From Amphiura filiformis (Eukaryota; Echinodermata; Ophiuroidea; Amphilepidida; Amphiuridae): a stretch of DNA of 64,000 nt. The DNA lies in assembly GCF_039555335.1 (NCBI RefSeq), contig NC_092640.1:27685446-27749445 (forward strand). Direction: 5' to 3'. This document shows, one piece after another, positions 1-10,953 of the stretch. Every line of letters begins with the position of its first letter. Position 1 is the stretch's first letter. The position numbers were made by a program, and so were the translations under genes. The notes beneath the pieces are model-generated. The model made no database searches. It worked only from the letters and a program-made list of their open reading frames with translations, and had not been told where the DNA came from.

Positions 1-3000
1 CTCTCTCCCTATCCCTCGTTCACGATGCCCCCCCCCCCCCATTTATCATACCGTGGTACTGTGTGATATTTAAATAAATAACATTGAATTTACGAGTAAT
101 GTTTATTTTTATTTTTAGCTGAAAATAAAATGTGAATCCCATCTCTTTATTTATTATACAATATGTACATATGCGCAATTAACATAGCACATAAACCATT
201 AAGGCCTAATATTTGTGTGTAAAAAACGCTATATTAAATCTATGGTAACTGACCGCTATGCAAATATTCATTGATTTCCTCCATATTTTGTGAGATGATA
301 GCAAATCATGTTTCTGACATGTGTGCCAAATTGCATTAAGATCGATGGCGTAACTGCAGAGTTATTGTCCAAAAACTAAAATCAGATGATTTTGCTAAGC
401 AATTTTGTAGACATGTCTGAGGAATTCCTAAATCAGTGTTTGTTTCTTCACATTTGGGTTCACAACTTCAGATCCAGTAGAGCGATTGAAATGAAACTTA
501 CACATGTTAGTTTATATATACTAAGGAACATAGGGAATAAAAAATATTACATTACCTTCACAAATATTTCAGGGATCGGTCACTATAAACATATATTTTC
601 ATCAAATTTTGACGAAGTTAAGTCGAATAAGACGTATTATACCTTATACGTAGCCCCAAACATTTTAAAACATAGCAATTTCGATAGTTAAAAAGTTGAA
701 AATCTTTTTGGAAAATCATTCACTATTTTTTATATTTGCTAGGACACTAAGGGCACCGTCAAGCAAACATCGTACGGATGTGGGATGCAAATTCATCAAT
801 GTTATCTGCAGTAGATAGCAAAATAATGCAACGACACCTACCAACCTATGTCCATTGCTTTGCCAAACCCCACGAAAGTATACCTCAAAGAATTCAAGCA
901 AAGACAAAGAAAAAGAAATCATTAAAGACCCCCCAAAAAAGAAATCATTAAAGACCCCCCAAAAAATAAAAAAAGATGAAAGAAACAAAGAAAGGAAACC
1001 AAAACAAAAAGGAAAAAAATACTAAAAAGAAATAAAAGAAGATAAAACGAACAATCAAACTAAAAAGAAAACCATGAATTAAAAAAGAAGGAAGAATAAA
1101 TGTAATAAAAAGTGCACATGTCACTTGCTGGTCAATATGTTTCAAGTTCAAGACCAATTGCACATTAAAAGACACACATGCGCAATGTATAAGACACATA
1201 AATCAATTTTAACTGACATATTCAATGATTGGTATGCAAGTTCAGGGTTATTTCTAGATTGTCATTATATTTGATTGGAATAAAATAAAATATAAACGAT
1301 TCAAAATGATGTTTTCCGATTAAAGAAACACCGATCATTATGAGCATGATAGATAATGACCTTTATTTCTAGGCCTATATGCAATCTCACATGGGCAAAG
1401 TTCATTAAAAACATGATTCACGTTATCTCTTCTGTGGGTATAATTATGTACACTGAAAGTGTGAAACCCTATTCATGGTAAAGGTAAATCGTTGCTCATC
1501 TCCCCATTTAAAACACACAGTATTCACGATTGACCACAAAACATAAAGAATAATAGGATTTACTTTTCTATTATATGGTAAATCGATGGATATGCGTGCT
1601 TGTCTATGTGTGTAAATCATTACGTTTTACCATTTGACCATCCTAACCATGGTGTATTTAAAATGTTTAATGAACGCAATTTCACACATTAGGCTGTTTT
1701 TTTAAATGTTGGTCAAGTAATGTTTTTATTATAAACTAATTTTAAAGCAATAAATGTGCGTATCCGGTGCGTATCTCTCCCTACCTATCACTCTCTCCCT
1801 ATCCCTCGTTCTCGATGCCCCCCCATTTATCATACCGTGGTACTGTGTGATATTTAAATAAATAACATTGAATTTACGAGTAATGTTTATTTTTATTTTT
1901 AGCTGAAAATAAAATGTCAATCCCATCTCTTTATTTATTATACAATATGTACATATGCGCAATTAACATAGCACATAAACCATTAAGGCCTAATATTTGT
2001 GTGTAAAAAACGCTATATTAAATCTATGGTAACTGACCGCTATGCAAATATTCATTGATTTCCTCCATATTTTGTGAGATGATAGCAAATCATGTTTCTG
2101 ACATGTGTGCCAAATTGCATTAAGATCGATGGCGTAACTGCAGAGTTATTGTCCAAAAACTAAAATCAGATGATTTTGCTAAGCAATTTTGTAGACATGT
2201 CTGAGGAATTCCTAAATCAGTGTTTGTTTCTTCACATTTGGGTTCACAACTTCAGATCCAGTAGAGCGATTGAAATGAAACTTACACATGTTAGTTTATA
2301 TATACTAAGGAACATAGGGAATAAAAATATTACATTACCTTCACAAATATTTCAGGGATCGGTCACTATAAACATATATTTTCATCAAATTTTGACGAAG
2401 TTAAGTCGAATAAGACGTATTATACCTTATACGTAGCCCCAAACATTTTAAAACATAGCAATTTCGATAGTTAAAAAGTTGAAAATCTTTTTGAAAATCA
2501 TTCACTATTTTTTATATTTGCTAGGACACTAAGGGCACCGTCAAGCAAACATCGTACGGATGTGGGATGCAAATTCATCAATGTTATCTGCAGTAGATAG
2601 CAAAATAATGCAACGACACCTACCAACCTATGTCCATTGCTTTGCCAAACCCCACGAAAGTATACCTCAAAGAATTCAAGCAAAGACAAAGAAAAAGAAA
2701 TCACGAAATCATTAAAGACCCCCCCCCCCAAAAAAAAAAAAAGATGAAAGAAACAAAGAAAGGAAACCAAAACAAAAAATGAAAAAAAAATACTAAAAAG
2801 AAATAAAAGAAGATAAAACGAACAATCAAACTAAAAGAAAACCATGAATTAAAAAAGAAGGAAGAATAAAATGTAATAAAAAGTGCACATGTCACTTGCT
2901 GGTCAATATGTTTCAAGTTCAAGACCAATTGCACATTAAAAGACACACATGCGCAATGTATAAGACACATAAATCAATTTTAACTGACATATTCAATGAT

Positions 3001-5723
3001 TGGTATGCAAGTTCAGGGTTATTTCTAGATTGTCATTATATTTGATTGGAATAAAATAAAATATTTTCAAAATGATGTTTTCCGATTAAAGAAACACCGA
3101 TCATTATGAGCATGATAGATAATGACCTTTATTTCTAGGCCTATATGCAATCTCACATGGGCAAAGTTCATTAAAAACATGATTCACGTTATCTCTTCTG
3201 TCGGTATAATTATGTACACTGAAAGTGTGAAACCCTATTCATGGTAAAGGTAAATCGTTGCTCATCTCCCCATTTAAAACACACAGTATTCACGATTGAC
3301 CACAAAACATAAAGAATAATAGGATTTACTTTTCTATTATATGGTAAATCGATGGATATGCGTGCTTGTCTATGTGTGTAAATCATTACGTTTTACCATT
3401 TGACCATCCTAACCATGGTGTATTTAAAATGTTTAATGAACGCAATTTCACACATTAGGCTGTTTTGTTAAATGTTGGTCAAGTAATGTTTTTATTATAA
3501 ACTAATTTTAAAGCAATAAATGTGCGTATCCGGTGCGTATCTCTCCCTACCTATCACTCTCTCCCTATCCCTCGTTCTCGATGCCCCCCCCCCATTTATC
3601 ATACCGTGGTACTGTGTGATATTTAAATAAATAACATTGAATTTACGAGTAATGTTTATTTTTATTTTTAGCTGAAAATAAAATGTCAATCCCATCTCTT
3701 TATTTATTATACAATATGTACATATGCGCAATTAACATAGCACATAAACCATTAAGGCCTAATATCTGTTGACAAAACGCTATATTAAATCTATGGTAAC
3801 TGACCGCTATGCAAATATTCATTGATTTCCTCCATATTTTGTGAGATGATAGCAAATCATGTTTCTGACATGTGTGCCAAATTGCATTAAGATCGATGGC
3901 GTAACTGCAGAGTTATTGTCCAAAAACTAAAATCAGATGATTTTGCTAAGCAATTTTGTAATTCCTAAATCAGTGTTTGTTTCTTCACATTTGGGTTCAC
4001 AACTTCAGATCCAGTAGAGCGATTGAAATGAAACTTACACATGTTAGTTTATATATACTAAGGAACATAGGGAATAAAAATATTACATTACCTTCACAAA
4101 TATTTCAGGGATCGGTCACTATAAACATATATTTTCATCAAATTTTGACGAAGTTAAGTCGAATAAGACGTATTATACCTTATACGTAGCCCCAAACATT
4201 TTAAAACATAGCAATTTCGATAGTTAAAAAGTTGAAAATCTTTTTGGAAAATCATTCACTATTTTTTATATTTGCTAGGACACTAAGGGCACCGTCAAGC
4301 AAACATCGTACGGATGTGGGATGCAAATTCATCAATGTTATCTGCAGTAGATAGCAAAATAATGCAACGACACCTACCAACCTATGTCCATTGCTTTGCC
4401 AAAAACCCCACGAAAGTATACCTCAAAGAATTCAAGCAAAGAAAAAAAAAAAGAAATCATTAAAGACCCCCCCCCCCCAAAAAAAAAAAAAAAAGATGAA
4501 AGAAACAAAGAAAGGAAACCAAAACAAAATAGCAAAGAAAAATACTAAAAAGAAATAAAAGAAGATAAAACGAACAATCAAACTAAAAAGAAAACCATGA
4601 ATTAAAAAAGAAGGAAGAATAAAATGTAATAAAAAGTGCACATGTCACTTGCTGGTCAATATGTTTCAAGTTCAAGACCAATTGCACATTAAAAGACACA
4701 CATGCGCAATGTATAAGACACATAAATCAATTTTAACTGACATATTCAATGATTGGTATGCAAGTTCAGGGTTATTTCTAGATTGTCATTATATTTGATT
4801 GGAATAAAATAAAATATAAACGATTCAAAAATGATGTTTTCCGATTAAAGAAACACCGATCATTATGAGCATGATAGATAATGACCTTTATTTCTAGGCC
4901 TATATGCAATCTCACATGGGCAAAGTTCATTAAAAACATGATTCACGTTATCTCTTCTGTCGGTATAATTATGTACACTGAAAGTGTGAAACCCTATTCA
5001 TGGTAAAGGTAAATCGTTGCTCATCTCCCCATTTAAAACACACAGTATTCACGATTGACCACAAAACATAAAGAATAATAGGATTTACTTTTCTATTATA
5101 TGGTAAATCGATGGATATGCGTGCTTGTCTATGTGTGTAAATCATTACGTTTTACCATTTGACCATCCTAACCATGGTGTATTTAAAATGTTTAATGAAC
5201 GCAATTTCACACATTAGGCTGTTTTTTTAAATGTTGGTCAAGTAATGTTTTTATTATAAACTAATTTTAAAGCAATAAATGTGCGTATCCGGTGCGTATC
5301 TCTCCCTACCTATCACTCTCTCCCTATCCCTCGTTCTCGATGCCCCCCCCCCATTTATCATACCGTGGTACTGTGTGATATTTAAATAAATAACATTGAA
5401 TTTACGAGTAATGTTTATTTTTATTTTTATCTGAAAATAAAATGTCAATCCCATCTCTTTATTTATTATACAATATGTACATATGCGCAATTAACATAGC
5501 ACATAAACCATTAAGGCCTAATATTTGTGTGTAAAAACGCTATATTAAATCTATGGTAACTGACCGCTATGCAAATATTCATTGATTTCCTCCATATTTT
5601 GTGAGATGATAGCAAATCATGTTTCTGACATGTGTGCCAAATTGCATTAAGATCGATGGCGTAACTGCAGAGTTATTGTCCAAAAACTAAAATCAGATGA
5701 TTTTGCTAAGCAATTTTGTAGAC
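1..5723. repeat. Satellite-like tandem array, ~1.77-kb unit, 3.2 copies
   Basis: The same block starts at 1, 1791, 3557 and 5316, giving periods of 1790, 1766 and 1759 bases. Copies are nearly identical apart from homopolymer lengths (the C-run after CGATG; C-run/A-run near 950, 2720 and 4470) and small indels, such as loss of about 14 bases near 3960. The fourth copy stops abruptly after GCAATTTTGTAGACA at about 5723. The array is already under way at base 1, so its full length is unknown. Short open frames recur in each unit but are broken by the homopolymer changes, and I see no conserved protein. Confidence 0.95.
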
Positions 5724-6660
5724 AATCCCGGAAAAAATGTGTTCGAACACCCACTGTAATTCCCATGTTCTTCTTGGCATAGTGCGCACGCTATATGAGT
5801 CACTGGAAAATAAGAATTATAATAGTGTTGTCTCAACGTTCATCTTAAGCATGCCCCCTCCCCTTTCCCCACCAAACAATGTTGGGAGAAGATATGGTGA
5901 AGATGAGCATATTGGGCATGCCAACATTGTACGGGGGTAGAAGGGGGACCATTTCCAATATGGCCTTAAAAGTGTTCGAACAAATATTTCTAAGATTGTC
6001 GATTAATATTGGAATTGCTTCCGAAAAAATAGACATTATCATGCGCTGTATCTGGAAAAATAGAAAAGAAAGAAAGAAAAAAAAACACCACATGATGCCA
6101 TAAGCACACAGAAAGTAAGAATACAATTTGACCAGCGCCGAACAATACTGTAAGAACAAGCCGTGTTTGAGTTTTAAAGGGCGTTGTAAAATGCGTTAAA
6201 TACTGATATGACAATGCGCTTTCGCAAGTGAACTCACTGAGTTTCATACCAGATATAACCTTTGAACCCAATTTGAGAACAACCCATACACACTAGCGTA
6301 TGATAATATTTATTTGCTTTTTATTTTGCTAAGGATGCTTTTTGGTGTCATTAGCTCGAGTCAAAAAGTATTAAAGAAGTATTGACATTTTGTCCAGGGG
6401 CAAAGCCAAATTTTCGTCACAATTTGTCAGTTTTGTTTTTCACATTATTTAGTCATTTTAAGAACACTTTACTATCTCTGAAAATTTTTGGGGCAAATTA
6501 CGATTTGGTTACGTGTTTGATGCACTTCTTCAGTATTTAGAGGACCGAGACAGGCCCTCTACGACAATACAAACTCCACTAGTCCTAACCAAATTCGTCA
6601 AGTTAGTAGTATTTATTATTTCAAAGTAAGGATGTTAAATAATTCTAAATATATATTTAC
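5724..6660. other. Flank of the satellite array, no gene seen
   Basis: Single-copy-looking sequence right after the array. It holds two GTGTTCGAACA palindromes (about 5741 and 5970) and a small inverted pair ACAATGTTG/CAACATTGT (about 5877 and 5921), possibly the remains of a short inverted-repeat element. No coding potential or splice pattern I can support. Confidence 0.5.
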
Positions 6661-6828
6661 CTTCTTTACCAAATATCGGTGCTTGTCCATAATTCACATT
6701 TATGCAATCGTCAGCGTATAGCTCTTCAACAAGGGCGACAAAATCCACACCGCTTTCGATAAATTCTGATAGTCTCGCATTAAATGCATTGATCTCGTCC
6801 CCAAGAGAGACACTGCCTTTGTTCGGTG
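6661..6828 (-). CDS. Lone exon of a SnoaL/NTF2-like (DUF4440-type) protein
   Basis: On the minus strand an exon-like block of 168 bases has an acceptor (TCGTTTCAG, just above 6828) and a donor (GTAAAT, just below 6661), both phase 1. It encodes about 56 residues including GDEINAFNARLSEFIESGVD and ELYADDCINVNYGQAPIFGK. This fits the start of a SnoaL-like/DUF4440 fold: a helix with an N-A-x-x-x-F pattern, then a strand with Y-x-D-D-C and a G-x-P-x-x-G-K-E turn. The family contains small cyclase- or isomerase-like cone folds, many without known function. I found no partner exons nearby, so it may be one exon of a gene with long introns or a decayed fragment. The family call rests on motif resemblance only. 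Confidence 0.5.
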
Positions 6829-7233
6829 CTGAAACGACTCGGAGAAGGTAAGGATTCACTGATTATAATGTAACAAGATTAAATTCACAAATTACTCCAA
6901 AAACGAAAGGGTCTGTAAATCTACAATGATATATTATAATAAACATACTTCACAAATGCTGAAAATGACATTTACATGATTGCAATGGCATTCTTGAAAA
7001 GCACTTACACCTCAGCCATGTGACTTATACCTGTCACAATTTGTGTTGAAGGTTGTACATATGGTTAGCAATGACGATTGTTGGATTCGCCAAATCGTTT
7101 TTAGTGAATTACAGTATCTCATGAGTTGATGTGTTTTAAAAATTTAATTGTGATAATTTGTTTCGCAGTTGTATGGTTTTAAAATCCATGCTGTAGTATC
7201 TACTTCTTGCAAGCAAATGCATTTTGATTTAAA
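6829..7233. other. No feature seen
   Basis: AT-rich sequence between the SnoaL-like exon and a SINE. It would be the upstream intron if that exon belongs to a minus-strand gene. No other exon or repeat could be supported. Confidence 0.4.
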
Positions 7234-7490
7234 GGAGATCGGTACCCGAGCGGAACGGGCTCCAACTCATAATCGGAAGGTTGCGGGTTCGTGCCCCGGC
7301 CCTTGAGTGAGACACTTTGTCCCGATTACCCCTTTCCACCCAAGTGTATACATAGGTGTCGGCATTCTTATGGGAAGGTAACAGACTCGCTGTGGAGGTG
7401 TGGCGATCCCCCACAGCAATACAACCTCAATACATATGGAAATATACATGCGACCAGTGGGTGGAGTCCGAAGAAATAAATAAATAACAT
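7234..7490 (+). mobile_element. tRNA-derived SINE copy
   Basis: The block begins with a tRNA-like head containing GCGGAACGGGCTCCAACTCA and the B-box-like GCGGGTTCGTGCCC. It continues with CCTTGAGTGAGACACTTTGT and GGAAGGTAACAGACTCGCTG, and ends in an AAAT-rich tail (7476-7488). The same modules occur on the minus strand at 61103-61397, which shows it is a dispersed family. Relative to that copy it is shortened in the middle and at the 3' end, and its B box is diverged. It is not a functional tRNA gene. Confidence 0.8.
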
Positions 7491-7784
7491 TATGCCAGAA
7501 TGTTTTCAAAAATGCTTTTGAATGTTAATAAAACGTTTGATACCCTTTATATGCCATTTATATAACCTGACATTTAAACGTTTTCTGTGAAACGGTTTGT
7601 GTTTGTTGGGGGCTACCCTGATCAACTATAAATGGTACAGCAATTGATTGCATTTGATATATCTCCTTAACATTCTTCAGACAATCATCAATCAATGCAT
7701 AAAATAATCTTCCAACCATGGAATATCATTATCTCTGATATTGAAATGGTAAACAATAATTAGTACATATTCACCTGTAACCTG

Positions 7785-7973
7785 TCAATTTTGAACACGC
7801 AATTTTGACTTTATCATTCTGCTTTTGTTCTTAGTGCAGGCCATATGGGTTAGTGTGTCCGAAACCTCAACACATTCATTACAGAGAGCGGTACAGTCCA
7901 CCGATTCGGAGTTTGCAGAGTTGCAAAACATGATGAAAATACCATCAATTAAGACGATTCGGTTCATCTTCAT
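7785..7973 (-). CDS. Possible small secreted Cys-rich peptide (weak)
   Basis: A 62-codon ATG frame on the minus strand begins MKMNRIVLIDGIFIMFCNSA, a short hydrophobic leader, then has four cysteines in the pattern C-x3-C-x2-C-x14-C before a basic C-terminus. This resembles a small secreted peptide precursor, but I do not recognise the family. There is no paralog in the window, and frames of this size are common by chance in AT-rich intergenic DNA. It could also be a first exon. Confidence 0.2.
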   Translation of the reverse strand: MKMNRIVLIDGIFIMFCNSANSESVDCTALCNECVEVSDTLTHMACTKNKSRMIKSKLRVQN

Positions 7974-9174
7974 CTTGACTTAGTTATTACCTGTAATATG
8001 GAATATTAAAGGATTCTTTTTAAACAGTCCATTAAAGACTAAGTTGTGAATTCTACAACGAATACAAAATGCATAAATACATGTCTTTTGATAATAATAT
8101 ACGATTAGATTCCAATCGATGCATCCGATGCAATTTTGAGCAGCAATAACATTTAATACATTGGCTCCTGCCATCCCATTCGTCACACTCACACGATTAA
8201 GGATATTTCCAATAATGAAAATAAGAAGATGCTAAAGTGTTAACCAAACGGCTCTTTAGACTACCATTCTAATTATTTTGTGACAGGACTTTTTTTTTCT
8301 GCCATAACTAAATTCATAACATAGCTTCAGCTCGTACACAGCTGTTTCAATGAAGTAATATATGTTAATCATAAAAGAAATTGGTTGGATTTATTTAGAA
8401 GGGTAGGTTTTCATGTAAAATGTAAATTCATTTCATTGAATTGTTATTGTTTTCTACCTATACCGAAAGTACTCAGCTGGTTCACGTAGGCATATTTTGG
8501 ATCAAGTTTCAGAGTGTTAGTGTACTAAATGGTTTCAATTGTGCCTTCTTCGCCCCATCATTTTCTCCTTTCCTTAACCATGCGCTGTGCATGGATACAC
8601 AAAATACTCATACTACCGTACACATTTTGTTTAAAGGAAAATCGTATAAAAATGGTGCAACAAATTTTATTTATTTATTCATTTATTATTTTTCACTCAT
8701 CAAATTACAAAAAGCTAGAATACATACAAAAACATTATATACATATTTACGCATTTCATGGCCCTTTCTTGGCTGATTTTTTTGGCTCACCAAGAAAATA
8801 CGCCAACGGCTGCCAGAGTTCTGTATATACGCGTCTCTGTTTATAACCAAACGGCTCATAAGACCACTATTCTCATTATTTTCATGACTAAGGCAGAACG
8901 CTATCGAGGAAGCCCTTTGTTATACATGCATTTAAATCATTATAGTTTAGCTATGAATAAATACAGAATTTTAATTATTATCGTTCTTATATATCGATAA
9001 ATATCAACAAAATAAAACAAAAATAGTAGATCAGTAGATGATGAAGTAGAAATTTAGAACAGATAACAAAAATTCTCTTTTGTCTTTCGAAAAGTCCAGT
9101 TCTGTCCAAAATATGAATAAGTGATAGTTTAATGTAAAGCTTTAACTACCATTTCCGAGCAAGTTGATATTGTA
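7974..9174. other. No feature seen
   Basis: AT-rich intergenic sequence without a recognisable exon, hairpin or repeat family. Open frames here (for example near 8441-9000) show no domain pattern. Confidence 0.4.
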
Positions 9175-9197
9175 CATACATACATACATACATACAT
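9175..9197. repeat. TACA microsatellite
   Basis: Short uninterrupted run of the tetramer CATA/TACA. Confidence 0.85.
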
Positions 9198-9224
9198 TGA
9201 TTTTCTAGGGATTTTTTTTTTTCA

Positions 9225-10075
9225 AAATGTACGTTTCATCCAATCCAGCTGAAGGTTAGTGGTATTGACCGCAACGTTGGTTGCTCCAAGGTATATCTAC
9301 ATTCTGGTTGACTAGATCGAATTTAATCTCTCACTTTCCATTACATATTTGTTTTGCCTTGGTTCAATCTATGGTGCAGTTGTAACAAATTATGACTTGC
9401 GACTTGAAATAAGATGAGGCAAGTGACTCAGCTCATAGGTAGGTAGGTACAGTACCTACTAGGGTTACTTGACTTGACCAGAATTTTTGGTGACTTGTGA
9501 CAACACTGCTATAGTGGGATGTCCAGATTTCCAGCCACTGGAAGTGACATTATGTGTTAGAAAAACGGCAATTTCCTCTAACACACTAATCTGTCCTACG
9601 AAATGTTGCACGTATATTGTGTACCTTTTAGGTAGGCAAAACCTAGAAAGGTTTGATATCATTGTCATATAATAATTTTCAATAGTTGTAATTTGTGGCT
9701 GTAATTATTTACTAATTATATTTTGAACTTTTAGTTTTCAAGTACGTGGCTTATATCATTATAATTTCCAAAGTGAGAAACCTAGGAGTGTAACAATGCA
9801 CTTTGTCTGACTCCTTCCCTTAGTGACCAGGTTTGGTGCACATTAAGCCGATTAAGGTGTCACAAATGTTCTGCCTGTAATTTGTTGATATGGCAAATTA
9901 CAACTTGTTTAAAGCAAAATAGTATAAAAATTATTTGCATGTGAAATTTGCCGGTTTTTCAAAATGAAGTTTTCATTTAACCCAGCTGAACTGCTGAAGG
10001 TCAGTGGTACTGACCGCAACGTTGGTTGCTCTAAAGTATGTTTACATTCCGATTGACTAGAATGAGTTTAATCAC
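9225..10075. repeat. Diverged direct repeat pair
   Basis: A block at about 9225-9345 recurs at about 9957-10075. Both contain AAAATG, then CCAGCTGAA, GACCGCAACGTTGGTTGCTC and ACATTC..GATTGACTAGA. The pair lies about 735 bases apart and may be a tandem duplication or the ends of a larger element; I could not identify an interior. Confidence 0.7.
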
Positions 10076-10097
10076 ATTTTACTTGTTTGGCCTTTGT

Positions 10098-10466
10098 TTA
10101 AGGGGGTACTATACCCCTGTGGTAAATTTGTGACTATTTTTGCATTTTTTCTCAAAAAATAATAACACACTGGTATTAAAAGTTATGTATATTATTGGGG
10201 CAAGGAATCCAGTTACTACACTGGAATTTCAGTTACTCAAGACAAGCGGTTCAGTATATATGATAGGAAACGAGGTACATCCTAGCGGTACCTCTTTTCT
10301 TATCATAAATAACGTACCGCTTGTCTTGGGTCACTGAAATTCCAGTGTAATAATTGGATTCCTTGCCCCTATAATATACATAACTTTTGTTACCACTGTG
10401 TTATTAGTTTTTGAGAGAAATGCAAAAATAGACACAAATTTATCGAGGGGTGTAGTACCCCCTTAA
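10098..10466. mobile_element. TTAA-flanked foldback MITE
   Basis: TTAA at 10098-10101 and 10463-10466 flanks arms that fold on each other for roughly 170 bases per side. The termini read GGGGGTACTATACCCC on the left and GGGGGTACTACACCCC on the complement of the right. The arms continue with AGGAATCCA.TTA.TACACTG and AAGACAAGCGGT. No transposase is present, so it is non-autonomous. A TTAA target duplication is typical of piggyBac- and Kolobok-type transposons. Confidence 0.85.
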
Positions 10467-10639
10467 TTGCATGTGAATTTTCCGGTGACGGGAAGTTACG
10501 TTTTGTCGTACATAGGCCAAGGTCTCATTTTTCGATATGGGTAGTCATGGTAGTTGGGTACTCATGTTTTTGCTTAATTACACATTATATTTCACTCGGT
10601 ATTATAGATTAATTTTTTACGAAATATGGAGATGGAGAA

Positions 10640-10892
10640 CGAAATATGAATTCAATGCGCTATATAAATGCTGTTTTATTATTAAATGTTTCTTTAAATA
10701 GGGGGTTTCCTCAACCAATCAGGAAATACGTCCAATTCGAGCTAATGGAGGAAGTATTGTTGACTCATAGTGTGAAAGTGAGAGTATCAAGTTTATTGTG
10801 AAGTTTAGCATTTGGTTCCGTGTCATTTTAATGCAAATTTCTCCATAAAATGTGCTGTTTCTGAACAACACGGTTTAATTATGCTTATCACG
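10640..10892 (+). promoter_or_regulatory. 5' flank of gene A, shared with genes B and C
   Basis: The block carries AATGCGCTATATAAATG (about 10656), a CCAAT box in TCAACCAATCAGG (about 10713), TGACTCA (10761-10767; a perfect AP-1/TRE heptamer) and TGTGAAAGTGAGAG directly after (10771-10784; IRF-like GAAAGTGA core). The gene C flank (60701-60740) keeps the TGACTCATAGTGTGAAAGTGAGA string exactly. Gene B keeps GTGTGAAAGTGAAG but not TGACTCA. Promoter activity and the transcription start are inferred. Confidence 0.5.
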
Positions 10893-10953
10893 ATGGCAGC
10901 AAGGAAAATTCTGCTTTATTTCTTGGTCACTGCAGCCTGTGTAGCATCAACAT
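10893..10953 (+). CDS. Gene A exon 1: signal peptide
   Basis: Encodes MAARKILLYFLVTAACVAST, a basic start followed by a hydrophobic core, ending in phase 1. Two donors are possible: GTGAAT after 10953, or GTAAGA after 10962, which adds three residues (C-E-L) and turns the junction residue from Y to D. Both keep the frame. B and C have strong donors (GTAAGT, GTGAGT) at the first position, so I prefer it, though in A the second site looks stronger. Confidence 0.7.

Noticed and set aside
386-5490. Open frames recurring in each satellite unit on both strands
   Set aside because: They change length with homopolymer indels between copies and show no domain; they follow from repeat identity.
7234-7320. 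tRNA gene
   Set aside because: Only the A/B-box head is tRNA-like; the body and AAAT tail match another SINE copy at 61103-61397.
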